DNA of 64,000 nt from positions 124,001 through 188,000 of the forward strand of contig CBDCYT010000021.1 in the NCBI GenBank assembly GCA_965224325.1, written 5' to 3'. Both the position numbers and the translations under genes were made by a program. Of the stretch, positions 16,273-25,404 are shown one piece after another. The DNA is from CBDCMJ01 sp965224325 (GTDB lineage Bacteria > Chloroflexota > Dehalococcoidia > Lucifugimonadales > UBA3495). How positions within the stretch are numbered: position 1 is the first letter of the stretch; each line of letters begins with the position of its first letter. Under the pieces are notes generated by a model. The model saw only the letters and a program-made list of their open reading frames with translations, searched no databases and had not been told where the DNA came from.

Positions 16273-18579
16273 ATGGCGTCCAATATAGTGATCTCGACCC
16301 AGGAATTTGACGTGGTTGGCACCAGGCCCATACGCCACGACGGCATAGATAAGGTTACTGGCAGGGCCCGCTACAGCGCGGACATAGATCTTCCGGGACT
16401 ACTTCACGGTAAAATCTTGCGAAGCCCTCACGCCCACGCCCGCATCAAGTCCATCGACGCCACCCAGGCGTTGGCGCTCCCCGGTGTTAAAGCAGTGGCG
16501 ACCGCGGCCGATCTGGCCCAGCCAGGTGGGAAGCTGATGGACCAAGGGGAAGGCGCGATGGTGAACCCCAAGTTCCTCAGCAACAACATCCTGGCGGCGG
16601 ATAAGGCGCTGTACAAGGGACACGCCGTGGCGGCCGTGGCGGCGACCAGCCTCCACGTAGCTGAGCAGGCCCTTGCGCTCATCAAAGTGGACTACGAAGT
16701 GCTGCCCTACGTGGTGGACGTACTGGAGTCCATGAAGGAGGATGCCCCAGTCCTTCATGAGAGGCTGTTCAACGCCACCGACGCCAATGTTCGCCCCGGG
16801 GGACTCCGCTCCGAAGACGACACCGGTAAGGCCACTAATATCGCCAATCACTTCGTTTTTGAGCAAGGCGACATTGACCAGGGTTTCCAAGCAGCCGACG
16901 TCATAGTGGAACGGGAGTTCCGGACCCAGTCGGTGCATCAGGGCTATATCGAGCCCCATTCAGCCACCGCGCAGTGGGCCGAAAACGGGAATCTCACAAT
17001 CTGGTGCTCCAGCCAAGGACACTTCAACGTGCGGGACCAGTCGGCCGCCATGCTCGGAATCCCCGTGTCTGACATCAAGGTAGTGCCCATGGAAATTGGC
17101 GGCGGATTCGGCGGCAAGACCTTGATTTATCTAGAGCCCGTTGCCGCCCTGCTGTCCAAAAAATCAGGTCAGCCGGTCAAAGTCACCATGTCCCGCGCCG
17201 ACGTGTTCGAGGGCTCAGGCCCTACCTCGGGCAGCTACATGAGGGTCAAAATGGGGGCCAACAAAGAAGGGAAGATCACGGCGGCAGACGTTACTTTGAT
17301 CTACGAAGCCGGCGCGTTCCCCGGGTCTCCGGTGAACCCGGGTTGCCAGTGCATCCTCGGCCCGTACGACATTGCGGACGGCCGTATCGAGGGGTACGAC
17401 ATTGTTCTTAACAAGCCCAAAACTGCCGCGTATCGAGCCCCCGGCGCACCTGGAGCCGCTTTCGGCGCTGAGACGGTAATCGATGAGATCTGTGACAAGC
17501 TGGGCATGGACCCCTTGGAGTTCAGGCTCCTCAACGGCGCCAAGGAAGGCACTCGGCGGCTTACCGGCCCCAGATTTCCCCGCATCGGCTACCTGGAAAC
17601 AGTGGAAGCAGCGAAAGAACACGATCATTACAATACTCCCCTGGAGGGGCCCAACCGCGGCCGCGGCGTCGCCAGCGGGTTCTGGTTTAACGCCACCGGC
17701 CCGGCCAGCGCGACTGCAAGCGTCAATCCCGACGGCACTGTCAGCCTGATCGAGGGCTCTCCCGACATCGGCGGTACGCGGGTAGCCTTGGCGCAGCAGT
17801 TGGCCGAGGTGCTGGGTATCGCGGCCGAAGACGTTAGGCCCGTTGTGGGCGACACAGACTCCGTGGGATACACGTCTCTGACCGGAGGCAGCAGCGTGGC
17901 CTTCAAGACGGGGTGGGCCTCCTACGAAGCCGGTCTGGACATAAAGCAACAAATGATTCAAAGAGCGGCAAAAATCTGGGATATCTCCCCGGATGACGTG
18001 GATTACGTCCGTGGGGTAATTTCCCACCGGTCTGACCCCGAGCTAAAGATGACCTTTAAGGAGCTGGCGCCTCGCCTGAACGGCACTGGTGGGCCGGTGG
18101 TAGGACGCGGCAACGTGAGCCCGGGAGGCGCAGGCGGCGCCTTTGCAGTGCACATTGTGGACGTGGAAGTGGATCCGGACACCGGAAAAGTGGACATCCT
18201 CCGCTATACCGCGCTTCAGGATGCTGGCAAAGCAGTCCATCCCAGCTACGTGGAAGGACAAATGCAGGGAGGAGCCGTCCAAGGAATAGGCTGGGCCTTG
18301 AATGAAGAGTACTCCTACGGTTCGCAGGGCCAAATGGCCAACGCGACCTTCCTGGATTACCGAATGCCCATCAGCTTAGACCTGCCCATGATAGACACGG
18401 TGATCGTTGAGGTGCCCAACGCCGGCCATCCGTACGGCGTCCGGGGCGTGGGAGAAGTTCCCATAGTGCCGCCCATGGCAGCCATAGCCAACGCTGTCTA
18501 CGACGCCATCGGGGTCAGGATGTTTGAGCTTCCCATGTCCCCCAACAAAGTCTTGGACGCCATCTGGGATAGCAAATAG
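16273..18579 (+). CDS. Xanthine dehydrogenase family molybdopterin-binding (large) subunit
   Basis: Molybdenum hydroxylase catalytic subunit (aldehyde oxidase/xanthine dehydrogenase/CO dehydrogenase family), 768 residues. Near the N-terminus VGTRPIRHDGIDKVTGRARYSADI and GKILRSPHAHARI are standard. EIGGGFGGKT at about 278 is the molybdopterin contact, AYRAPGAPGAAFGAE at about 388 a second cofactor loop, and VRGVGEVPIVP near 725 carries the catalytic Glu. No 2Fe-2S or FAD subunit gene is adjacent, unlike the usual three-gene operon. ATG 16273 follows GGGAGGT by nine bases; an ATG at 16255 overlaps that site. Substrate cannot be inferred; the VAFKTG loop differs from CoxL, so CO dehydrogenase is unlikely. 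Confidence 0.9.
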   Translation: MASNIVISTQEFDVVGTRPIRHDGIDKVTGRARYSADIDLPGLLHGKILRSPHAHARIKSIDATQALALPGVKAVATAADLAQPGGKLMDQGEGAMVNPKFLSNNILAADKALYKGHAVAAVAATSLHVAEQALALIKVDYEVLPYVVDVLESMKEDAPVLHERLFNATDANVRPGGLRSEDDTGKATNIANHFVFEQGDIDQGFQAADVIVEREFRTQSVHQGYIEPHSATAQWAENGNLTIWCSSQGHFNVRDQSAAMLGIPVSDIKVVPMEIGGGFGGKTLIYLEPVAALLSKKSGQPVKVTMSRADVFEGSGPTSGSYMRVKMGANKEGKITAADVTLIYEAGAFPGSPVNPGCQCILGPYDIADGRIEGYDIVLNKPKTAAYRAPGAPGAAFGAETVIDEICDKLGMDPLEFRLLNGAKEGTRRLTGPRFPRIGYLETVEAAKEHDHYNTPLEGPNRGRGVASGFWFNATGPASATASVNPDGTVSLIEGSPDIGGTRVALAQQLAEVLGIAAEDVRPVVGDTDSVGYTSLTGGSSVAFKTGWASYEAGLDIKQQMIQRAAKIWDISPDDVDYVRGVISHRSDPELKMTFKELAPRLNGTGGPVVGRGNVSPGGAGGAFAVHIVDVEVDPDTGKVDILRYTALQDAGKAVHPSYVEGQMQGGAVQGIGWALNEEYSYGSQGQMANATFLDYRMPISLDLPMIDTVIVEVPNAGHPYGVRGVGEVPIVPPMAAIANAVYDAIGVRMFELPMSPNKVLDAIWDSK

Positions 18580-18618
18580 GACCTGATTTCAACCCAGCGC
18601 ACATGCCGCGGGGAATAC

Positions 18619-18648
18619 GGGAGGGGCGGTTCTCGAACCGTTCCTCCC
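18619..18648 (+). terminator. Stem-loop after the molybdenum hydroxylase gene
   Basis: GGGAGGGGCGGTT pairs with AACCGTTCCTCCC (11 of 13 positions) around a CTCG loop, 40 bases after the stop codon. No T-run follows, so it may act as a weak or Rho-assisted terminator or a transcript-stabilising hairpin. Confidence 0.45.
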
Positions 18649-18739
18649 GCCCTTGGCAATGAAAGCCGTCCCGGCCTCAAGGTAACAAAAGCGCGAGGAC
18701 AAGCTGCGAGCCTGCGCTCGCTAGAAGGGAGTAGTGGGA

Positions 18740-19933
18740 ATGGTTGCCGGTTCGCCGCTGGAATACCGCTACGGCGGCTTCGCCCAAGAGATAATTTGCG
18801 GCCCCGACGCGATATCGGGGTTGAACCTCGCTCTTGACCGGCTAGGCGCCCGCCGCGCCATGGTGATTTGCGGCCCTTCCATCTTGGAAGGTTCGGACGT
18901 GGTGACGAGGGTACAGACAGCCCTCGAAGGGAGTTACGCGGGCCTATTCCCGGGCGTGGCCCCCCATGCGCCAGTGGAAATGCTTCGCCAAGCGGTGGAC
19001 GCGGCCCGTGAATTTCAGCCCGATGCGCTGGTAAGCGTGGGAGGTGGAAGCACCCACGACACCACCAAGGGCGTTGCCCTGCTGCTGGCCGAGGGCGGTG
19101 AGATCAGGGATTACGAAGTCCGGTTTGAACCCCCCAACAAGGTCTTCATCCCCGAGGCGCCTCACCCCAAGTTGCCCATAATCAGTGTGCCGACCACCAT
19201 GGGAGGAGCCGAACTGAGCCGCGGTGGCGGCGGTTTCACTGACAAGACACTTGGCCGGAAAATCCTGTCTTCCGGCCAGGGGACTCAGCCTAGGATCGTA
19301 ATCATAGACGGCAAGGCTCTGGCCACCACTCCCATGCCGGTGCTTTTGTCCACGGCCATTGGCCAATTCCGGATTGCCGTCGAGAGCGTCTACTCCACCG
19401 GCCACAATCCCATCGGCGACGCCATGGCCCTGCACGCCATTAGAATGCTGGTGGACTACTTGCCGCGCTGCCGGGAGCGGGACTTGGACGTATTGCTCAA
19501 CACTAAGACCGCGGCGTCCCTGCCCATGCTGGCCATGGGAGCGGTCGGCGGTCTGGGAATCAATACCGCTATTGCCCACCACGTGGGCGGACTGTATGAC
19601 GTCCCCCACGGTGAAGCCAACGGGGTGCTCTTACCTCACACTATGCGGTTTAACCTAGACGCCAGCGCAGCGCGCCAAGCCTTGATTGCTGAAGCTATGG
19701 GGATTGACATAAGCGGCATGAGCCCCGAAGACGCCGGTCTGGCTGCCGCGGACGGTGTGGCACGGTTATGCAGGGAACTGGGCATGCCCGCCACATTGCG
19801 GGACGTAGGTGTGCCCGAAGAGGGTCTTGAGCTTATAGCCTCCGCCACTTTGCACGACCGGGGGCTGGCCACCAACCCCAAACCGGTCGCCGACGCCGCA
19901 CCCATCATGACGGTGTTGAGGGACGCCTGGTAA
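18740..19933 (+). CDS. Iron-containing alcohol dehydrogenase
   Basis: Group III metal-dependent dehydrogenase, 397 residues, NAD(P)-linked. The cofactor block GGGSTHDTTKGVALLL is at about residue 95, and TTMGGAELSRGGGGFTD at about 155 follows the family pattern. The metal ligands lie in NTAIAHHVGGLYDVPHGEANGVLLPH at about 275-300. Similarity in layout to maleylacetate reductases is noticeable, but the substrate is open. ATG 18740 lies nine bases after AAGGGA; an in-frame GTG at 18734 is less well placed. It follows the molybdenum hydroxylase gene by 160 bp, with a hairpin between, so joint transcription is uncertain. Confidence 0.9.
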   Translation: MVAGSPLEYRYGGFAQEIICGPDAISGLNLALDRLGARRAMVICGPSILEGSDVVTRVQTALEGSYAGLFPGVAPHAPVEMLRQAVDAAREFQPDALVSVGGGSTHDTTKGVALLLAEGGEIRDYEVRFEPPNKVFIPEAPHPKLPIISVPTTMGGAELSRGGGGFTDKTLGRKILSSGQGTQPRIVIIDGKALATTPMPVLLSTAIGQFRIAVESVYSTGHNPIGDAMALHAIRMLVDYLPRCRERDLDVLLNTKTAASLPMLAMGAVGGLGINTAIAHHVGGLYDVPHGEANGVLLPHTMRFNLDASAARQALIAEAMGIDISGMSPEDAGLAAADGVARLCRELGMPATLRDVGVPEEGLELIASATLHDRGLATNPKPVADAAPIMTVLRDAW

Positions 19934-20022
19934 TCAGCCCACTCCCCCATCGGCCTCCCACCAATCAACCCCCAGGTCAACGTCGCTCTACGAATGACCC
20001 GCGCCTCACCAACGGGCGGGCG

Positions 20023-20826
20023 CTAGCGTCCCGACAAGAACCGGTGAACTAGGTCCACAAACTCGCGGGGCTTTTCGATTTCAGGGCGGTGGCCGCAGTC
20101 GTCTAAAACGGTCAGCGTCGAACCGGAGATTGATTCGTGGTACACCTCACCGGCGCTGAGGGGCACTATTGCGTCTTCTCTGCCCCACACAACCAAGGTG
20201 GGCAATTCTTTGATCCTGCGCAGCAGATGGGGCAGTCCAGGATAGTACATATACGGGCGCCAGGCTAACCTGCAAGCCTCTTCCCTCGCTACTTCCCAGC
20301 TCTCTATTCGCTCTGGTGAAGGGTCGTCAGGACACACTTGTTGAAACTCTTCCGCCTTGGCTGGGTCCAGGACGCTTGCGGTGATGAAGTCCGTGACTAC
20401 CTCCAAGAACATGTCATAGATCTCTCCCACGGGGGGTTTGATGCCCGGTGGGCTCACTAACACCATCTTTTTGAAGTGGTGGGGGCACATGGTGGCCATT
20501 TCGGCAGCCAGCCATCCGCCCATAGACAGTCCCACCACGTTCACCGGACCCAGGTCCAACTCATCCAAGGCCTGAAGGTACCAGCCCGCCAAATCCCGCA
20601 TGTTCATGATCCATTCAATTCTTGGGGATTTGCCAAACCCCGGATGGGACGGGACGTAGAGACTGTAATGCCCAGCCAAGGTTTCGTGGAAACCCAGCCA
20701 GTCGTTGTGCCCAATCTCGTCATGGAGTATCAGCAAAGGTTCGCCTGTGCCTCCCTTGACCAGCTGGAGGTGGACTCCGGCCACGTTAACTACTTCTTCA
20801 GACCAAGTTTTCGGGGTGATGGTCAT
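20023..20826 (-). CDS. Alpha/beta-fold hydrolase
   Basis: A 267-residue alpha/beta hydrolase similar in layout to C-C bond or haloalkane-type members. GEPLLILHDEIGHNDW replaces the usual HG oxyanion segment with HDE, VPSHPGFGKSPR follows, the nucleophile elbow is VGLSMGGWLAAE at about residue 103, VVWGREDAIVP near 215 holds the acid, and DDCGHRPEIEKP near 245 the His. The cap region is helix-rich. It points away from the iron alcohol dehydrogenase (tail to tail) and stands alone. Confidence 0.85.
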   Translation of the reverse strand: MTITPKTWSEEVVNVAGVHLQLVKGGTGEPLLILHDEIGHNDWLGFHETLAGHYSLYVPSHPGFGKSPRIEWIMNMRDLAGWYLQALDELDLGPVNVVGLSMGGWLAAEMATMCPHHFKKMVLVSPPGIKPPVGEIYDMFLEVVTDFITASVLDPAKAEEFQQVCPDDPSPERIESWEVAREEACRLAWRPYMYYPGLPHLLRRIKELPTLVVWGREDAIVPLSAGEVYHESISGSTLTVLDDCGHRPEIEKPREFVDLVHRFLSGR

Positions 20827-21255
20827 TGCAGTACTTTCTCCCGGGGATGATCGAATTTGGCACTTTGTCGATTAGCCGGCTGGCGATGGCCATTTGACTG
20901 GGGAAGATTGGTGAGGCTGCCCAGCCGGCCGCTGGCCAGGCTTTCCAGCCGGAACTCACTTCATTTCCCTAACGTAGGGGTGACATAAGATTGCCGGTGA
21001 ACGGCCCACAAAGTTATAGGCGGCTATTTCCAGAATAACCACCGGGGCTGATTGTCGGCCCCAGCTTGGGCCATGTCAAGGGCCGGGGTTATGCCTCGCG
21101 CCGCGCTAATAGCGCACACCACGTGACCTGGGTTCTAGCTCTCGAAACCTTCGCGTTGCGTTAACTGCGATTCTCCACGTGACGCTGCAAATGCTATGTT
21201 GTAAGATAGCCGGAACCTGGCGCTGAAGGCGTTATTTTGCCGCCTGGAGAGATTG
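20827..21255. other. Divergent intergenic region
   Basis: About 430 bp separating two divergently transcribed genes, so both promoters should lie here. CCGGGGCTGATTGTCGGCCCC around 21044-21064 can form a 5-6-bp GC-rich hairpin. No confident promoter boxes or RNA gene were found. Confidence 0.45.
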
Positions 21256-22203
21256 ATGACGCAGACTGAACTGCATTTTGGGGTTGCCTTGGCGTCGGGA
21301 GCCCCGGAAGTGGCCCGCCAAGCCAGGTGGGTGGAGGAGTTGGGTTTCGAGTTTTTAGCGGCCGGTGAGCACTACATGCGCGGCGACCCTCCAGGCCCCA
21401 CTCACGCCAGCCTGCCTCTATTGGGAGTCGCCGCCGGCGCTACGGACAAGTTAAAACTGCTGTCTTCGGTCCTCCTGGTGCCCTTCTACCATCCGTTGGT
21501 TTTGGCCAAGCTAACCGCTACTCTCGACTTGGCCTCCGGCGGAAGGCTTCTGCTGGGCGTGGGCGTCGGCGGGGAGTTTCCGGTGGAGTTCCAGGCTGCT
21601 GGGCTGAAAGTGAAACAAAGGGGCCGCAGGACTGATGAGTGCCTGGAGGTCTTGCGTGGATTGTGGACTGGTAAGCCGGTGACCTACCAAGGGCGCCACT
21701 TTAATCTGGATAACGTATCAATAAATCCGTCGGCGTTGCAGCAGCCCGGCCCCCCGGTTTGGGTGTCGGGCCGGCGGGACGCAGCGATGGTCCGGGCGGC
21801 CCGGCATGGAGACGGTTGGATGCCCTATTTTTACAACCCGGAACGCTACCGGAACAGCGTAGCCAAGATTACCGAGTCCGCTGGAGAGATTGGCCGTGAC
21901 CTCTCTGATTTCCAATGGGCTTACTTCCCCTACGTTTCTATCTATCCTACGGAAGCGGAAGCCGCTGCAGTCGCGGCCCAGGAGTTGGGTGGCCAGTACC
22001 TGTATGGTGGCGATTTCTTAAACATCGTTCGGCAATACTGCCTGCTGGGTCCGGTGGAGCAATGCATTCAGCGGCTCCAAGAGTACATTGACGCGGGAGC
22101 CCGGAATATCATTTTCAGCGTCTCCTGCCCCAGCGAGGACCGGCCTCGGCACATAGAGACCATCGCCAAAGAGATAATTCCGCATTTTCGGCCCGCAAAA
22201 TAG
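21256..22203 (+). CDS. LLM-class F420-dependent oxidoreductase
   Basis: Third luciferase-like oxidoreductase in the window, about 315 residues. Blocks: ELHFGVALASG start, WVEELGFEFLAAGEHYM at about 26, LSSVLLVPFYHPLVLAKLTATLDLASGGRLLLGVGVGGE at about 75-110, and QQPGPPVWVSGRRDAAMVRAARHGDGWMPYFY at about 175. The GVGVGGEFPVEF loop and HPLVLAK block fit the F420-dependent group. ATG 21256 follows GGAGAG. The gene ends 36 bp before the left end of an IS5-family element. Substrate unknown. Confidence 0.86.
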   Translation: MTQTELHFGVALASGAPEVARQARWVEELGFEFLAAGEHYMRGDPPGPTHASLPLLGVAAGATDKLKLLSSVLLVPFYHPLVLAKLTATLDLASGGRLLLGVGVGGEFPVEFQAAGLKVKQRGRRTDECLEVLRGLWTGKPVTYQGRHFNLDNVSINPSALQQPGPPVWVSGRRDAAMVRAARHGDGWMPYFYNPERYRNSVAKITESAGEIGRDLSDFQWAYFPYVSIYPTEAEAAAVAAQELGGQYLYGGDFLNIVRQYCLLGPVEQCIQRLQEYIDAGARNIIFSVSCPSEDRPRHIETIAKEIIPHFRPAK

Positions 22204-22238
22204 TGCCTGTGCCGAGTTTCAGCGCCTGCCGGACACTA

Positions 22239-23112
22239 GGGCGAATCGACAATTGGGTGAAACTCGGCTGAGGAAATAGGGCAGGAGCTTATTAGAGGAG
22301 GATAGAGTGTAACCCTGAGAAGTGACGTGCGGTGGAGGGGATTGGCGTGGAACGTTGTGAGTTGAGCGCTGCTCAGTGGCGTCGGATAGAAGGCTCTTTG
22401 CCCGGGCGTCCCGGCTGGGTTGGCGTTACGGCCAAGGACAACCGGAAATTCGTAAACGGCGTCCTGTGGGTGCTGCGCAGTGGAGCCCATTGGAAAGACC
22501 TGCCACCTGGGTACGGCAACTGGAAAAGCGTCCACAAGCGATTCACCCGCTGGGCCAAGACCGGAATCTGGGAGAAAATCTTCCAGGTGTTGCTGGATGA
22601 CCCGGACAACAGATACGTGATGATTGATTCCACCATAGTCCGGGCCCACCAGCAGGCAGTCTGCGGGAAAGGGGGGGCCAATGTGAGGCTGTGGGCCGCT
22701 CCCGGGGTGGACTGAGCACCAAGATTCATCTGGTGGCCGATGCTCAGGGCCGGCCGGTGCGCTTCTCTCTCACCGGCGGTCAGAAGGCGGACGTTTCTCA
22801 AGCCATACCCCTGCTGACCGGCCTCGAGGCCGGAGCTGTCATCGCTGACAAGGGGTATGAGAGCAACCGCGTGCTGGCCTTTATCAGGAACCAGGGCGCC
22901 GAAGCGGTCATACCGCCCAAGTCAAACCGGAGGGAACCTTGGGAATACGACCGGGAACTTTATAAGCAAAGGAACCTGATTGAACGAGCCTTCAACAAAT
23001 TGAAACAGTGGAGGCGAATCGCAACCAGATACGACCGCAGAAGTCTCTACCTCCTGTCGGCCCTGTATCTGGTCTCCTCGGTCATCTGGGGTTAGCAATT
23101 GTCGATTCGCCC
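22239..23112 (+). mobile_element. IS5-family (IS427-like group) insertion sequence, complete
   Basis: An 874-bp element with perfect 16-bp terminal inverted repeats, GGGCGAATCGACAATT on the left and its complement on the right. TA flanks both ends (22237-22238 and 23113-23114), the target duplication used by this IS5 subgroup. It carries one transposase in two overlapping frames. Everything needed for mobility looks intact, so it may be active. Confidence 0.92.
22332..23095 (+). CDS. IS5-family transposase made by -1 frameshifting
   Basis: DDE transposase in two frames. Frame A (22332-22715) holds the N-terminal DUF4096-like domain (RRIEGSLPGRPGWVGVTAKDNRKFVNGVLWVLRSGAHW) and the first Asp in YVMIDSTIVRAHQQ. 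Frame B, in the -1 register (recognisable from about 22676 to 23095), supplies GRSRGGLSTKIHLVAD, the second Asp in VIADKGYES, and the Glu in NLIERAFNKLKQW. The frames meet at AAAGGGGGGG (22668-22677), a slippery run of the kind used for programmed frameshifting in this group. The joined product is about 250 residues, the normal length. The start is GTG 22332 or GTG 22347. Confidence 0.88.
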
Positions 23113-23497
23113 TAGTGTGTGACGGGTATGGCGCAAACCCATATCCTTTAACCCTAAATAGTGTACTAGACCTTTATCCGGACAATTTCCTAGTTACTAC
23201 CGGTTTACTGCCTGTGCAAAAAGCGATTCTTTGGGACTTCAGATTTGATATGGCCAACCGGAAGCCGAGTACTGGTGGGCAACCGGCGGTGGATTTGGAA
23301 ACGTGGTATGGCCTATGGCCAGAAACCGTATGTATAAGGCAGAAGATGGGTGTATAATGATTGGCTAGTTGACAGAACATGTCGCTCAATCTAAAGGATT
23401 CTACCGCCTGACGCCATGATAATTGTCTAGAAAGACGCCGTCTCAGCCGATGCGGAGTCCGAGGGCGCTTATGGCGGGTGGATGGGAGTTAGCCGGA
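23113..23497. other. Intergenic stretch between IS element and radical SAM gene
   Basis: About 385 bp. No gene is recognised. GGAG at about 23485 sits nine bases before the chosen ATG of the next gene. In-frame ATGs upstream of that start (23423, 23471) are possible but lack family similarity. Confidence 0.4.
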
Positions 23498-25267
23498 ATG
23501 AAGACTAAACGGGTGGTGCTGCTGCAGCCAGCGTCAACCGGTGGAAACTTCGAGTATATCGCCATACCTCGTCAGGGTATGCTCTTCTTGTCGGGCGCCT
23601 TGGCCCAGTGGGATGGCCCCTTTCACTACGAGAGAGAGATATGGTTTGAAGACCGGTCAGGATTGGTGGACCCGGATAAAGACCTAGACGGCGTCGATAT
23701 ACTGATGGTCACCGCCTTGATAAATGAGGCCCCACGGGGGTATGAGGTGGCCCGCTTGGCCAAGCAATACCACCCCAATCTGATAACCATCGGGGGCGGG
23801 CCTCAGATGGGTCCCTTGGCCGAGGAAGCCTTCGATTATGGCCACTTCGACGTAGTGGTGCAGAGGGAAGGCGAGGATATTATCGGCCAACTCTCCGATA
23901 TACTACTGACTTATCGCGGCGCCCAGCTCTACCAGTACTTGGACAAAGTTCCCGGCATCACTTACCGGCGCGACGGGCACATGGTCCAAACCCGCAGGTC
24001 CGGTACGGTTTCCCCCGACTTCGTGCAGCTTCCTGACTTCCATTCCATCAAAGACTTGAGCTCAAGCAATCCCATGGCCGGCGGCGTGCTTGAGACGGTG
24101 CGGGGTTGCACCGAGAAATGCAGCTATTGCCAGGTAATCCAACAGTTCCTGGGTTACCGCTTGGTGTCCAGAGAAACAGAGATTCAGCGGTTGCAGCAAC
24201 TACGGGAGATGGCCGAAGACGGGCTTATCCATTCCTCCCGGGGCGGCGGGTTTAACATTTTCATTTCCGACGATCTTCACCCACCACCCCTGAGGGCCGT
24301 TAAATACCGTGACGAGCGCTTGGCGCGGCTGAAAGACTGGAAAAGCCGCACCGAAGGGATGAACTTGATTTGTCAGGCCCGCGCCGAAGTCGGACAGGAC
24401 CGCGAGTTGGCCGAAGCCATGTGGGACGCCAATATCAAGATGCTGTACGTGGGCGTAGAATCGGATAACGCGGAAAATCTAAATGCCGTTGGCAAGCGGC
24501 AGGACCCCGGACAGACCCACCAAGACCTGATTACTTTGAAACGAGACGGGTTCGCCGTGGTGGCCATGACTATCATCGGTCTTCCTTACGACACCGAAGA
24601 TAGCATTATGGCGCTGGCCGATTGGGTCACCGAGATCAGCAAGTACCAGACGGCCAACCTCCTAACGCCCCTCCCGGCAACCTCGAACTGGAAGGATATG
24701 GCGCCGCTGAACGAAAATGGTGAGCTGCTGAAAGAGGGTGAGATGCGGCCTTACCATCTTTATACTGGCCGGCAATTGGTCCACTACGACGAGCGGTGGA
24801 CCTTGGAGGAAAGCCGCGAGTTGTTCGATAGGTACAATGCCAAATTGAGTCCCGTCGATGATTTGTACGGCCGCATATTCCGGATCCTCCGAAACTACCG
24901 GTTGCGCATCGCCACTACAGGTAAGGAGTTGGGTGACACCATTACCACTCGCATTACCGAAGCCACTGAAACCTTGAAGGGATGGTCCGACCAGGAGTTC
25001 GGTGGAAACATCTCCCAAAGGGTTGGAGAACTAGTGGAGACGCTGCGCTCCGTGTCTCAACCGTTGGCCAATGCTAGGCGGGACGTAGCCGAATCCGTAA
25101 GCGTCCGAGTCAGTGAGTTGACGGAGTCACTAAAGATTCTGTCGGACCCGCTCAAACCCGGAGGCCCCGAGCTGGCAGCCAATATCTCTGGCCGGATTAC
25201 CGAACTCAACGACATGCTGAACGGCGTGGCGATGGACCCGAAGCGAAAGAGGACTCTCACCAAGTAG
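23498..25267 (+). CDS. B12-binding-domain radical SAM protein with repeat-bearing C-terminal tail
   Basis: About 589 residues. An N-terminal Rossmann-like, cobalamin-binding-type domain (VVLLQPAS...GVDILMVTALINEA...LITIGGGPQMGPLAEEA...DVVVQREGEDI) is followed by the 4Fe-4S motif CTEKCSYC near residue 200 (CxxxCxxC), then the radical SAM barrel (MLYVGVESDNAENL, AMTIIGLPYDTED). The cobalamin-anchoring His of classical DxHxxG is not evident, as in many members. The last 130 or so residues hold about four imperfect amphipathic repeats of the type ISxRIxELxETLKxxSxPL, which I do not know from this family. Reaction unknown; family members methylate or rearrange lipids, tetrapyrroles and RNA. It lies 137 bp before fabF. 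Confidence 0.78.
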   Translation: MKTKRVVLLQPASTGGNFEYIAIPRQGMLFLSGALAQWDGPFHYEREIWFEDRSGLVDPDKDLDGVDILMVTALINEAPRGYEVARLAKQYHPNLITIGGGPQMGPLAEEAFDYGHFDVVVQREGEDIIGQLSDILLTYRGAQLYQYLDKVPGITYRRDGHMVQTRRSGTVSPDFVQLPDFHSIKDLSSSNPMAGGVLETVRGCTEKCSYCQVIQQFLGYRLVSRETEIQRLQQLREMAEDGLIHSSRGGGFNIFISDDLHPPPLRAVKYRDERLARLKDWKSRTEGMNLICQARAEVGQDRELAEAMWDANIKMLYVGVESDNAENLNAVGKRQDPGQTHQDLITLKRDGFAVVAMTIIGLPYDTEDSIMALADWVTEISKYQTANLLTPLPATSNWKDMAPLNENGELLKEGEMRPYHLYTGRQLVHYDERWTLEESRELFDRYNAKLSPVDDLYGRIFRILRNYRLRIATTGKELGDTITTRITEATETLKGWSDQEFGGNISQRVGELVETLRSVSQPLANARRDVAESVSVRVSELTESLKILSDPLKPGGPELAANISGRITELNDMLNGVAMDPKRKRTLTK

Positions 25268-25404
25268 TGCCAGCTACTTCAGCGCTGCTTCCACCCTCGT
25301 AGCGTGTGCTGGGGTTGTGGCCGCTACCAGTCGGGGGGAGTTTGGTGAAAGCGCCGGAGCGTCTGTGCGCAATATTCGGACACGTTGGGATAGTATAGCT
25401 GAGT

